NCBI GenBank assembly: GCA_900769735.1
Contig: CAAGHY010000029.1
Span: 1 to 16,609 of the forward strand
Direction of reading: 5' to 3'
Source: Rikenellaceae bacterium
Lineage (GTDB): Bacteria; Bacteroidota; Bacteroidia; Bacteroidales; UBA932
DNA length: 16,609 bases
The notes under the pieces are model-generated. The model was not told where the DNA came from and did no database searches. It worked only from the letters and a program-made list of their open reading frames with translations. The translations under genes were made by a program, and so were the position numbers. Shown one piece after another: positions 7,116 to 14,894 of this stretch. Numbering within the stretch: the stretch's first letter is position 1; the number at the start of each line of letters is the position of its first letter.

Positions 7116-7146
7116 AAAAAAAGGAACCGGCAGGATTGCCGGCTCC
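7116..7146 (-). terminator. Intrinsic terminator of the carboxyltransferase-biotin carrier operon
   Basis: On the minus strand a 10-bp stem, GGAGCCGGCA with TGCCGGTTCC (one G-U pair), closes a 4-nt loop and is followed by seven T. It starts 5 bp after the biotin-carrier stop codon. Confidence 0.92.
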
Positions 7147-7151
7147 ACAGT

Positions 7152-7550
7152 TTATTTTTTCACTGCCGGTTCAAGGTTCACCAGAACAGCACCCTTAGGC
7201 AATTTGTCTCCAACTTTTACCTCTATGGATACTACAACTGCATCAAAAGGGGCAGCAATGACATTTTTCATTTTCATAGCCTCGTATATCATAAGTTTTT
7301 CACCTTTCTTCACTTTGGCTCCCTCCTTTACATTGATTTCAGTTACCGAACCGGGGATTATGGACCTCACCTCATTGGGGTTTGGCGCCTGCCAGGGCTT
7401 CCTCTCCAAAAACTTCTTTGTGTAGAGGGTCTTGTACTGCCTGCCGCACTCGTGTATCTGAATCTTGTCTGTAAAGATATTGGGATCATTGGACATAAGT
7501 ACCGCATCCCCCAAGTCTGCACTTATTGACTGTATCTCTTTCTCTTCCAT
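7152..7550 (-). CDS. Biotin/lipoyl-binding carrier subunit of an acyl-CoA carboxylase or decarboxylase
   Basis: This 132-residue protein carries the biotin that shuttles CO2 between active sites. The C-terminal 70 residues form a biotinyl domain with EAMKM at 90-94, so K93 is the expected biotinylation site. The flanking SIIPGSVTEINVKEGAKVKKGEKL and APFDAVVVSIEVKVGD hairpins are typical of the fold. Residues 1-60 are a non-conserved linker/docking part with a proline-rich joint (KPWQAPNPNE). The domain resembles the gamma/carrier subunit of methylmalonyl-CoA decarboxylase or the BCCP domain of propionyl-CoA carboxylase more than fatty-acid AccB. It starts 11 bp after the carboxyltransferase stop and is followed by a strong terminator. 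Neither biotin carboxylase nor biotin ligase is linked. Confidence 0.92.
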   Translation of the reverse strand: MEEKEIQSISADLGDAVLMSNDPNIFTDKIQIHECGRQYKTLYTKKFLERKPWQAPNPNEVRSIIPGSVTEINVKEGAKVKKGEKLMIYEAMKMKNVIAAPFDAVVVSIEVKVGDKLPKGAVLVNLEPAVKK

Positions 7551-7561
7551 AATGCATTCTG

Positions 7562-9109
7562 TTAAAATGGTGGAATACCGTGTTTCTTGGCAGGTCTCTT
7601 AAGAGTCTTGTTGCCGGAAATCTCAAGTGCGTGGGCAATGAATTTCCTGGTGTCCTGCGGGGTGATCACTGAATCTATGTAACCTTTTGCCGCCGCAACA
7701 TACGGGTTGGCAAATTTGTCCTTGTACTCCTGCACTTTAAGTTTGCGCATTTCGTCGGGATTATCAGCTTCCATAATTTCTTTGCGGAAGATGATGTTTG
7801 CAGCCCCTTCAGGACCCATTACTGCAATCTCTGCGGTAGGCCAGGCGAATACAAAGTCTGCCCTAAGGTGGCGGGAGTTCATTGCAATGTATCCCCCACC
7901 GTAGGCTTTGCGGAGGATGATGGTGATTTTTGGAACCGACGCCTCAGAGTATGCATACAGAAGTTTTGCTCCGTGGCGGATAACGCCTGCGTGCTCCTGG
8001 TCTACACCCGGAAGGTAACCCGGCATATCCTCCAATGTTACAATCGGAATCTCAAATGCATCACAGTAGCGGATGAAACGGGCAGCCTTGTCTGATGAAT
8101 CACAGTCAAGCACACCTGCAAGGTACATAGGCTGGTTTGCCACAAATCCTACTGTACGTCCCTCCATACGGCCGTATCCTATTACAATGTTCTTTGCCCA
8201 CATCTCCTGAATCTCAATGAACTCGGAGTCATCTGTAAGGGCTTTTATGACATCCCTCACATCATACGGAGTTGTAGGGTCTACCGGTACAATCTTGTCT
8301 ATCTTGTACTTTCTAAGAGGTTGTGACGCCTTGATTGGAGCCGGTTTCTCCTCATTGTGTGCTGGAAGATAGCTCAAAAGTTTCTTTATCTGGGCAAAGC
8401 ACTCCTCTTCGCTCTCTGCAAAGAAGTGGGCATTACCTGTGGTTTCACAATGTACGCGGGCTCCTCCAAGTGACTCCATATCAATCTCCTCTCCCAAAAC
8501 GGATTTGATTACCTCTGGTCCCGTAATGAACATTTTGGAGATTTTGTCTACCACAAACACGTAATCTGTAAGGGCCGGAGAATATACCGCTCCACCGGCA
8601 CAAGGGCCAAGGATTACGGAAATCTGCGGTATAACCCCACTGGCAAGGGTATTGCGGAAAAAGATCTCTCCATAGCCTGCCAATGAATTCACCCCCTCCT
8701 GAATACGGGCTCCACCGGAATCATTGATTCCAATGAGCGGAATCCTCATCCTTAGGGCGTAATCCATTATTTTTGTGATTTTTCTTGCATGCATTGAACC
8801 CAATGAACCACCTGCAACAGTGAAATCCTGGGCATACACAGCTACCGGTTTCCCATTGATGGTTCCTGTTCCAATAACTACACCATCACCGGCCAAGCTT
8901 TTGTTCTCCATGCCAAACTCCCTTGCGTCGTGCTCTATGAAAAGGTCATACTCATAGAACGAGCCGCTGTCAAGGAGCTTGTTGATTCTCTCTCTGGCAG
9001 GAAGCTTTCCCATAGCAATCTGCTTTGCAATGGCCTTGTCGCCTCCCCCCATAACCGCTCTTGCGGTTCTCTCCTGAAGCTCAGAAATTTTCTTACTTAA
9101 TAAACTCAT
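7562..9109 (-). CDS. mmdA: Acyl-CoA carboxylase carboxyltransferase subunit (MmdA / PccB type)
   Basis: At 515 residues this has the full length of the fused carboxyltransferase family and both crotonase-like halves. The N-half contains DFTVAGGSLGSMHARK (95-110), the oxyanion loop SGGARIQEG (131-139) and CAGGAVYSPAL (170-180). The C-half contains GYLPGVDQEHAGVIRHGAK and RKAYGGGYIAM (400-410). It transfers CO2 between carboxybiotin and an acyl-CoA, most likely propionyl/methylmalonyl-CoA. In actinobacterial PccB/AccB the residue after GGAY tunes substrate choice (Asp in PccB, Ile in AccB). Here it is I408, as I recall also for MmdA decarboxylases, so carboxylation and decarboxylation are both open. 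It is the first gene of a two-gene operon with the biotin carrier, has a structured leader and is divergent from gcvP. The symbol mmdA reflects the family only. Confidence 0.9.
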   Translation of the reverse strand: MSLLSKKISELQERTARAVMGGGDKAIAKQIAMGKLPARERINKLLDSGSFYEYDLFIEHDAREFGMENKSLAGDGVVIGTGTINGKPVAVYAQDFTVAGGSLGSMHARKITKIMDYALRMRIPLIGINDSGGARIQEGVNSLAGYGEIFFRNTLASGVIPQISVILGPCAGGAVYSPALTDYVFVVDKISKMFITGPEVIKSVLGEEIDMESLGGARVHCETTGNAHFFAESEEECFAQIKKLLSYLPAHNEEKPAPIKASQPLRKYKIDKIVPVDPTTPYDVRDVIKALTDDSEFIEIQEMWAKNIVIGYGRMEGRTVGFVANQPMYLAGVLDCDSSDKAARFIRYCDAFEIPIVTLEDMPGYLPGVDQEHAGVIRHGAKLLYAYSEASVPKITIILRKAYGGGYIAMNSRHLRADFVFAWPTAEIAVMGPEGAANIIFRKEIMEADNPDEMRKLKVQEYKDKFANPYVAAAKGYIDSVITPQDTRKFIAHALEISGNKTLKRPAKKHGIPPF

Positions 9110-9126
9110 ATTTTTAAATGGTTTTC

Positions 9127-9181
9127 AGCAAACCGGCAAACTGTTCTGCAAAGCCGTTGCACCTGTTGTCTGCGGTTTGCT
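9127..9181 (-). promoter_or_regulatory. Inverted repeat (possible RNA hairpin) in the 5' leader of the carboxyltransferase operon
   Basis: AGCAAACCG (9127-9135) and CGGTTTGCT (9173-9181) are perfect 9-bp inverted repeats 37 nt apart. They lie between the predicted transcription start (about 9193) and the ATG at 9109, so the leader RNA could fold into a closed stem. No known riboswitch class is recognised and there is no following U-tract, so it is not a terminator. Confidence 0.45.
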
Positions 9182-9199
9182 CTTTAGGTTTGTCATTTA

Positions 9200-9229
9200 C
9201 AAAAATAGAGGAATTTTTTTTATATCAAA
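9200..9229 (-). promoter_or_regulatory. Promoter of the carboxyltransferase operon
   Basis: The minus strand carries TATTTTTG (9207-9200, exact TAnnTTTG) and TTTG (9229-9226) 18 nt upstream, close to the usual 19-21 nt spacing. It predicts a leader of about 80-85 nt containing the inverted repeat at 9127-9181. Confidence 0.55.
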
Positions 9230-9246
9230 GTTTTCAAAATTTACAT

Positions 9247-9254
9247 TATATTTG
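9247..9254 (+). promoter_or_regulatory. -7 promoter element of gcvP
   Basis: TATATTTG is an exact TAnnTTTG match 44 bp before the gcvP ATG, giving a leader of about 35-40 nt. No good -33 box is seen at the expected distance. No tandem glycine riboswitch fits in the short leader. Confidence 0.5.
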
Positions 9255-9298
9255 TGAGTTAGGTTTTTGATTAATAATTACACTTTAAATACAAAATT

Positions 9299-12115
9299 AT
9301 GTCGCTATCATTCACTGACAGACACATTGGACCTAGAGATGCTCAGATTAACGAGATGCTTAAAGTCCTAAATGTTCAATCGTTGGACGAACTGACCAAA
9401 CAGACAGTTCCTTCAGATATCCTTTTGGATAAAGAACTTAATCTTACACCCGCTGTAAGCGAGAACCAGTATTTGGCAAATCTTAAGAAGATGGTTTCAA
9501 AGAACAAACCGTTCAGAAGCCTTATTGGTATGGGTAACTACGGCACAGGTGTACTTCCTGTAATTACAAGAAACATTTTTGAGAACCCTTGCTGGTATAC
9601 CTCTTACACTCCTTATCAGGCAGAGATCAGCCAGGGACGTTTGGAGGCTTTGCTTATTTTCCAGACAATGATCAGCAGCCTTACAGGTTTCCCATTGTCA
9701 AACTGCTCTATGCTTGATGATGCTCAGGCTGCAGGTGAGGCAATGAGAATGATGTTTGAGGTTAGAAGCCGTGATGCCGTTAAAGCTGGCAAGAACGTGG
9801 TATTCGTAGATGAGAACATTTTCCCTCAGGTACTTTCAGTTCTTCAGACACGTGCAGCAGGCTTGGGCATTGAGATCCAGCTTGGAGACTACAAGACTGC
9901 AGAGCTAAGCGAGAAATGCTACGGCGCAATGGTACAGTACCCTGCAGCAAACGGTGAGGTAAGGGATTACACAGAGTTCTGTGAGAAAGTTCACGCAGCT
10001 GGCGGTTTGGTTACTGCATACTGTGATTTGCTTGCTCTTGCTACACTTAAGGAGCCAGCAGCTTGGGGCGCAGACTGCGCAGTAGGTTCTGCACAGAGAT
10101 TCGGTTTGCCTATGGGCTTCGGTGGTCCTACAGCAGGTTATATGGCAACCAAAGATGCATATAAGAGACAGATTCCTGGCCGTATCATTGGTGTTTCAGT
10201 AGACCGTTTGGGCAACAGCGCAGTAAGACTTGCACTTCAGACCCGCGAGCAGCATATCAAGAGAGAGAAAGCTACTTCAAACGTATGTACAGCTACTGCC
10301 CTTATGGCAACTATGAGCGGTATGTACGCAGTATACCACGGACAGGCAGGTATCAAATCAATTGCTGAGAAAGTTTCACACTACGCTCACGCAATGGCCG
10401 GTCTTCTTAAAGCTAAAGGATATACCCTTACAGCTGAGAACTTCTTTGATACAATTGAGGTTAAAGGTGTAAATGCAGCAGAGATCAAAGCTAAAGCTGA
10501 GGCTGCAGGAATCAACTTCTTCTACCCTGCTGAGGATGCAGTGAGAATCAGCTTTGACGAGCTTACAACTTGCGCTGAGGCAATGCAGGTTGCTGCAATC
10601 TTTGATGCACAGCCAGCCGGTTGTCCAGGTGCTCCTGCTGAGAGCGGCTTCATGAAGAGAGAGAGTGCATTCTTGGAGCACGAGGTATTCAACACATACC
10701 ACTCTGAGACTGCAATGATGAGATTCATCAAGAAACTTGAGAGAAAAGACATTTCATTGACCCACTCAATGATTCCGCTAGGTTCTTGTACAATGAAACT
10801 TAACGCAGCTGTTGAGATGCTTCCTCTAAGCTGGGCTGAGCTTGGAAACGTTCACCCATTGCAGCCAAAAGATCAGGTTGAGGGTTATATGGAGCTTATC
10901 AAGGAGCTTGAGAACGACTTGGCAGTAATCACAGGCTTTGACGCTTGCTCATTGCAGCCTAACTCAGGTGCAGCAGGTGAGTACGCAGGTCTTAAGACTA
11001 TCAAGGCTTACCACGAGGCTAACGGCGGTGCTCACAGAAATGTAATGATTATCCCTACATCAGCACACGGTACCAACCCTGCATCTGCAGCTATGGCCGG
11101 TTTCAACATTGTACTTGTTGGCTGTGATGACAAAGGTAACATCAACGTTGACGAGCTAAGGGAGAAAGCAGTTGCAAATGCTGAGAACCTTGCAGGTTTG
11201 ATGATCACTTACCCTTCTACCCACGGTGTATTTGAGGTTAAGATTAAAGAGATCACTTCAATCATTCACGAGAATGGCGGTCTAGTATATATGGACGGTG
11301 CAAATATGAATGCTCAGGTAGGTCTTACCAACCCTGGAAACATTGGAGCTGACGTTTGCCACTTGAACCTTCACAAATCATTTGCAATGCCTCACGGTGG
11401 TGGTGGTCCTGGTGTTGGCCCTATCTGCTGTACTAAAGCATTGGCTCCATATTTGCCAGGTCATCCGCTTGACCCAGAGTGTGGCGGTAAAGGAATGGGC
11501 GCTGTTTCAGCTGCTGCATATGGTAACCCTCTATTGTTGCCTATCACCCACGCTTACATCAAACTTTTGGGTGCTGCAGGTCTTAAGAAAGTTACACAGG
11601 TTGCTATCCTTAACGCAAACTATATGGCTGCACAGTTTGAGCCAGAGTTCAAGACCCTTTACTCTGGTGCAACAGGCCGCGTAGCTCACGAGTGCATCAT
11701 TGACTGCCAGCACTTCAAATCTGAGTACGGTGTAGATGCAACTGACCTTGCAAAACGTTTGATGGACTACGGTTTCCACGCTCCTACACTTTCATTCCCT
11801 GTTCACGAGACCTTGATGGTTGAGCCTACAGAGTCTGAGCCAAAAGAGGAGATGGACCGCTTCATTGAGGCTATGAAACAGATTAAAGCTGAGTGTGAGA
11901 AGATTAAAGCAGGCGAGTACGATCCTAAAGACAACCCTGTTGTAATGGCACCTCACACTGCTGATGAGGTTTGTGCTGACGAGTGGAACCACCCTTACAG
12001 CAGAACCGTTGCAGCTTACCCGCTTGAGTGGTTGAGAGAGAACAAATTCTGGCCAGCAGTAGCACGTGTTGACAACGGCTACGGTGACAGAAACCTTGTT
12101 TGCAACTGCCAGTAA
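9299..12115 (+). CDS. gcvP: Glycine dehydrogenase (decarboxylating), P-protein of the glycine cleavage system
   Basis: The product is the PLP-dependent P-protein that decarboxylates glycine and passes the aminomethyl group to lipoylated H-protein. At 938 residues it is the full-length single-chain form (E. coli about 957), with two aminotransferase-like halves (about 1-435 and 455-938) rather than split GcvPA/GcvPB. The N-terminus FTDRHIGPRD and the IGMGNYGT, ENPCWYTSYTPYQAEISQGR and SMLDDAQAAGEAM motifs are typical. The C-half has HSMIPLGSCTMKLN and the PLP site NLHKSFAMPHGGGGPG, with K693 as the Schiff-base lysine. No catalytic motif is missing. Codon use is strongly biased: after two GAA codons within the first 60, the Glu codons I checked are all GAG, which suggests high expression. 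gcvT and gcvH are not adjacent. The gene appears monocistronic, with its own -7 element and a strong terminator. Confidence 0.98.
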   Translation: MSLSFTDRHIGPRDAQINEMLKVLNVQSLDELTKQTVPSDILLDKELNLTPAVSENQYLANLKKMVSKNKPFRSLIGMGNYGTGVLPVITRNIFENPCWYTSYTPYQAEISQGRLEALLIFQTMISSLTGFPLSNCSMLDDAQAAGEAMRMMFEVRSRDAVKAGKNVVFVDENIFPQVLSVLQTRAAGLGIEIQLGDYKTAELSEKCYGAMVQYPAANGEVRDYTEFCEKVHAAGGLVTAYCDLLALATLKEPAAWGADCAVGSAQRFGLPMGFGGPTAGYMATKDAYKRQIPGRIIGVSVDRLGNSAVRLALQTREQHIKREKATSNVCTATALMATMSGMYAVYHGQAGIKSIAEKVSHYAHAMAGLLKAKGYTLTAENFFDTIEVKGVNAAEIKAKAEAAGINFFYPAEDAVRISFDELTTCAEAMQVAAIFDAQPAGCPGAPAESGFMKRESAFLEHEVFNTYHSETAMMRFIKKLERKDISLTHSMIPLGSCTMKLNAAVEMLPLSWAELGNVHPLQPKDQVEGYMELIKELENDLAVITGFDACSLQPNSGAAGEYAGLKTIKAYHEANGGAHRNVMIIPTSAHGTNPASAAMAGFNIVLVGCDDKGNINVDELREKAVANAENLAGLMITYPSTHGVFEVKIKEITSIIHENGGLVYMDGANMNAQVGLTNPGNIGADVCHLNLHKSFAMPHGGGGPGVGPICCTKALAPYLPGHPLDPECGGKGMGAVSAAAYGNPLLLPITHAYIKLLGAAGLKKVTQVAILNANYMAAQFEPEFKTLYSGATGRVAHECIIDCQHFKSEYGVDATDLAKRLMDYGFHAPTLSFPVHETLMVEPTESEPKEEMDRFIEAMKQIKAECEKIKAGEYDPKDNPVVMAPHTADEVCADEWNHPYSRTVAAYPLEWLRENKFWPAVARVDNGYGDRNLVCNCQ

Positions 12116-12129
12116 TACAATTACAATAG

Positions 12130-12163
12130 AAAAAAAAGCAACCGGATCCGGTTGCTTTTTTTT
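12130..12163. terminator. Perfectly palindromic bidirectional terminator after gcvP
   Basis: The 34 bases form a perfect palindrome centred between 12146 and 12147: eight A, then GCAACCGGA, then its exact mirror TCCGGTTGC and eight T. The stem is followed by a U-tract in either direction. It serves gcvP (+) and the minus-strand unit ending at 12202. Confidence 0.93.
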
Positions 12164-12201
12164 CTGTCTCATTACTGCCAGGATCATGTCCCCTAACAAA
12201 A

Positions 12202-12726
12202 TTACTCTTCATACAAATCCAGGAACTCATACTCGCCTCCCCAGTGCTGAAGGAATTTTATGAAGTCCTCATTCTTTACTACAAGACTTGCAGAGTTGTC
12301 ATTTGGATGGAAGCTCAACATTGGAGCATCCTTAAGGTTCTTGTCAAGGAACAGCTTCACGTGCTTCTCTGTATCATTGATAAGTCCGAACGGTGAAACG
12401 GAACCTGGCCTCAAGCCCAAATATTTCTCCATCCTCTGCTCTGAAGCAAAACTGAGTTTACCTTGTTTCAACATCTTCTCAATCTGGTGGATTGCCATCT
12501 GCTGGTGACACTCAAACACCACAAGATAATGCTTGTTGCCCTTGTGGTTCCTGAAGAAAAGGTTCTTGCAATGGGTTGAAGGGAGATCCTTCCAGTATTC
12601 CAACGCCATCTCTATTGTAGGGAGCGGTGGATGTTCATACATATCATAACTGATCTCCAACTCCTTGAGTTTGTCAAGCACTTTCTGTCTGCGGGCAAGC
12701 TGCTCCTGCTGTATCTGTTCTTCCAT
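12202..12726 (-). CDS. Prolyl-tRNA editing (YbaK/ProXp-ala-like) deacylase
   Basis: This 174-residue free-standing member of the YbaK/INS-domain superfamily resembles the ProXp-ala/PrdX group, which hydrolyses Ala mischarged on tRNA-Pro. Family marks are CKNLFFRN with K54 and N55, KHYLVV, GSVSPFGLIND (108-118), VKLFLDKNL and FHPNDNSAS (139-147) with H140. The length matches the free-standing form rather than the domain inserted in prolyl-tRNA synthetase. Its N-terminal 20 residues are charged and probably helical. It lies 37 bp downstream of the SGNH hydrolase gene on the same strand with no clear promoter between, and is the last gene of a probable miaA-SGNH-editing unit. Distinguishing ProXp-ala from the Cys-tRNA(Pro) deacylase YbaK rests on the KN and FHPN patterns, so the substrate is inferred. 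Confidence 0.88.
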   Translation of the reverse strand: MEEQIQQEQLARRQKVLDKLKELEISYDMYEHPPLPTIEMALEYWKDLPSTHCKNLFFRNHKGNKHYLVVFECHQQMAIHQIEKMLKQGKLSFASEQRMEKYLGLRPGSVSPFGLINDTEKHVKLFLDKNLKDAPMLSFHPNDNSASLVVKNEDFIKFLQHWGGEYEFLDLYEE

Positions 12727-12763
12727 AAAATCTGTTTAAGCCCGGCAAGGGGCAGATGAATAA

Positions 12764-13903
12764 TTAAAATTTAAGTTTCTTGATAAGGAAATCCGCATAA
12801 CGCAAGAAGCCAAGATCTGTCATATGGCCTCCGTCAACTGTACCTTCGTGGTCAGGTCCTATAGGGGATTTCTTCATATTGCCTTTTGCGTATGCATCCA
12901 AGTAGCGGACATTCTTGTAACCCTCCTTGCGAAACTTCTCTGCAAACTCTTTCCATAGGGCATTCTCCTCCTCAGTATCTTTCTGGAACTGCTCATCCAA
13001 ATACTGGTAAGGGTAACAGTAGTTTGACAACAGGATTACCGGCACATCAGGATTTGCCTCCACAATTGCACGTACAAAATGCTCGGTACTGTCCCTCACC
13101 ATATCTATTGTACAGTTTGAAAGGCAGTCAATAACATACATGGATGCCGGGATCTGCGCAATCTTGTCACCAACGCACTTGTCCATACGGCCGTTTCCGC
13201 TAAAGCCAAGATTGATGGTCTCCTTATGAAGTTTTCTCTCCATAATTGCAGGGAAAGCCATTCCAGGACGGGTAGCACAACCACCCTGAGTTACACTTGT
13301 ACCATAAAATACAATTGGAAGATTGTTTTTTGAAGGAACAAGGTCCGCAACGTGCGGCTTCTCAACAACAGCTGCAGAATCAACGCCAATTGCAAGATCA
13401 ATGATACCGTCATAAAGAGGAAGATACATTATATACTCACGCATCTCACCCTTCATGTTCCTTCTGAAAACATTCCTTGAATTTTTTCCGTTTGGCTGGC
13501 CTGCACCCACAAACAGCCACTCACCATCCTCAAGAGTGTAAAGGTCCAAACCTCTCACTCCAGTTGGAGTCATATGGCTCATTCCAAAATTATTAAGCGG
13601 CCTCCACGCAGCACCAATACATTTTGCATTTGAACGGAACCTGATTGCCATACCGGCAGAATTCTGGGCCAGATCCCAAAGAGACTTTCTTGCAACATTC
13701 TGCAAATCAGCAGGCAAACGGGTAAAAAATCCGTCACTGATGGTATCATTCTGTCTCACACAATCCTCAAAAGGCTTGCCCACCACAGGAAGCCCCAACT
13801 CCCTTACATCATAATACTTCAGTTCACTTGCCTTCTGGGCAAAAACACTTGCAGAGCAAACCAATGCCGCTGCAAAAAGCATCATCCTAAAAAACTTCTT
13901 CAT
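12764..13903 (-). CDS. Secreted two-domain SGNH hydrolase (SGNH_hydro_N plus GDSL-like domain)
   Basis: The product is a 379-residue exported hydrolase. The signal peptide spans residues 1-22 (FAAALVCSASVFA-like, then QKASE). An N-terminal beta-sandwich region (about 28-185) resembles the SGNH_hydro_N domain and includes RFRSNAK and the MTPTGVRGLDLY stretch. The catalytic SGNH domain (about 194-379) has VFYGTSVTQGG with S203, the GFSGNG turn (233-238) with N237, DCLSN (259-263), and TVDGGHMTDLG with D357 and H360. All catalytic residues are present. Proteins of this build in Bacteroidota are thought to deacylate carbohydrate or related esters, but the substrate is not shown here. It sits 35 bp downstream of miaA and 37 bp upstream of the editing-protein gene, an unexpected partner for two tRNA genes. 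It is distinct from the shorter SGNH protein at 3330-4025. Confidence 0.88.
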   Translation of the reverse strand: MKKFFRMMLFAAALVCSASVFAQKASELKYYDVRELGLPVVGKPFEDCVRQNDTISDGFFTRLPADLQNVARKSLWDLAQNSAGMAIRFRSNAKCIGAAWRPLNNFGMSHMTPTGVRGLDLYTLEDGEWLFVGAGQPNGKNSRNVFRRNMKGEMREYIMYLPLYDGIIDLAIGVDSAAVVEKPHVADLVPSKNNLPIVFYGTSVTQGGCATRPGMAFPAIMERKLHKETINLGFSGNGRMDKCVGDKIAQIPASMYVIDCLSNCTIDMVRDSTEHFVRAIVEANPDVPVILLSNYCYPYQYLDEQFQKDTEEENALWKEFAEKFRKEGYKNVRYLDAYAKGNMKKSPIGPDHEGTVDGGHMTDLGFLRYADFLIKKLKF

Positions 13904-13938
13904 AGTTATATGTTTTTAATATTTTTCTTCCCGACAGG

Positions 13939-14844
13939 TTATCTCTTCACCCAATGGATTTCAATTCCTTTCCTCTCCATACCTCGGAACCACGTCATCT
14001 GCCTTTTGGCAAACTGGTGGATTGCAGTCTGCAGGCCGGAAACCATTTCATCGTATGAAAGCTCCCCAATGATATACTGCGTAAGGAACTTGTACTCCAG
14101 TCCATAGTAGATAAGGTTCTCTGCAGGTATCCCGCTATCCAGCAGCCTCTGCACCTCCTCCACCATCCCCTCTTCAAGGCGGGCTTTCAGACGGGCGTCA
14201 ATTCTGGCATTGCGGGTATCACGGTCTACATCCACCCCTATAAAGAGGGTTTTCTGCGGAAGCGGAAGCGGTTCCCTCTGCTCCCCTTGAGCCATTTCTA
14301 TCTCAATTGCACGGATTACCCTTTTCTTGGTGTCCCAATCGGTATGGTTGTGAGGCCTCTCACCTTTTGCAGCCTTCAGCTCTATGAGCATCTGAACCAG
14401 TTCCTCCATTGGTTTGGGTTCCAAGCGGGCACGGAGTGCCTCATCGGGAAGAACTTCATAAAGTTCGTATCCTCTGGTGGCTGCCTCTATATACAATCCT
14501 GATCCTCCGCAGATTACAGGGAAGGCCCCTTTCTGCAGGATTTGGGTATAGGCTTTGGAGAAATCCTTCTGGTATTCAAATATGTTGTATTTGGCTCCGG
14601 CATCCACTATGTCCACAAGGTGTACGGGAACCTCTCCGTATTCACCCATATCCTTGCCGGTTCCAATGTCCATTCCACGGTAAACCTGGCGGCTGTCTGC
14701 CGATATTATCTCTGCAGGTTTCCACTCACTGGTAAGGGTACGGGCAAGCTCCACAGCAAATTTTGTTTTGCCGCTGGCCGTAGGACCAAGAATGCATACA
14801 GCGTCCCAACCGCCCTGTTTTATTGAACCTATAATCTGTTCCAT
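13939..14844 (-). CDS. miaA: tRNA dimethylallyltransferase
   Basis: The product transfers the dimethylallyl group to N6 of A37 in tRNAs that read codons starting with U. The P-loop GPTASGKT is at residues 20-27, the substrate-binding signature SADSRQVYRGMDIGTGK at 48-64, and GGSGLYIEA at 113-121. A swinging helical insert follows, and the C-terminal part contains IYYGLEYKFLTQYI and AIHQFAKRQMTWFRG, a standard MiaA feature. The length is 301 residues, normal for the family. The start at 14844 (ATG) is chosen over the in-frame GTG at 14859 because a perfect -7 element (14861-14868) would put the transcription start downstream of that GTG. It is the first gene of a minus-strand unit with the SGNH hydrolase and the editing protein, and is divergent from smpB. 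Confidence 0.95.
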   Translation of the reverse strand: MEQIIGSIKQGGWDAVCILGPTASGKTKFAVELARTLTSEWKPAEIISADSRQVYRGMDIGTGKDMGEYGEVPVHLVDIVDAGAKYNIFEYQKDFSKAYTQILQKGAFPVICGGSGLYIEAATRGYELYEVLPDEALRARLEPKPMEELVQMLIELKAAKGERPHNHTDWDTKKRVIRAIEIEMAQGEQREPLPLPQKTLFIGVDVDRDTRNARIDARLKARLEEGMVEEVQRLLDSGIPAENLIYYGLEYKFLTQYIIGELSYDEMVSGLQTAIHQFAKRQMTWFRGMERKGIEIHWVKR

Positions 14845-14860
14845 ACGTTGTACAATCACA

Positions 14861-14868
14861 CAAAGTTA
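14861..14868 (-). promoter_or_regulatory. -7 promoter element of the miaA unit
   Basis: The minus strand reads TAACTTTG, an exact TAnnTTTG match 16 bp before the miaA ATG at 14844, predicting a leader of about 9-13 nt. It is only 11 bp from the smpB -7 element on the other strand. The -33 position is poor. Confidence 0.5.
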
Positions 14869-14879
14869 GTTTTTTTTAC

Positions 14880-14887
14880 TACATTTG
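14880..14887 (+). promoter_or_regulatory. -7 promoter element of smpB
   Basis: TACATTTG is an exact TAnnTTTG match ending 7 bp before the smpB ATG at 14895. If used, transcription would begin within about 0-4 nt of the start codon, giving an almost leaderless mRNA. A weaker element (TAGTTTTT at 14867-14874) would give a leader of about 13-16 nt. Confidence 0.45.
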
Positions 14888-14894
14888 CGCCGTT

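Noticed and set aside
9255..9298. Glycine riboswitch in the gcvP leader
   Set aside because: The 44 bp between the -7 element and the ATG are too short and AT-rich for either aptamer of a glycine riboswitch.
10376..10752. Antisense open frames of 76-108 codons inside gcvP
   Set aside because: They are complements of conserved GcvP coding sequence, have no promoter or ribosome-binding site, and encode cysteine-rich nonsense. They follow from the biased codon use on the other strand.
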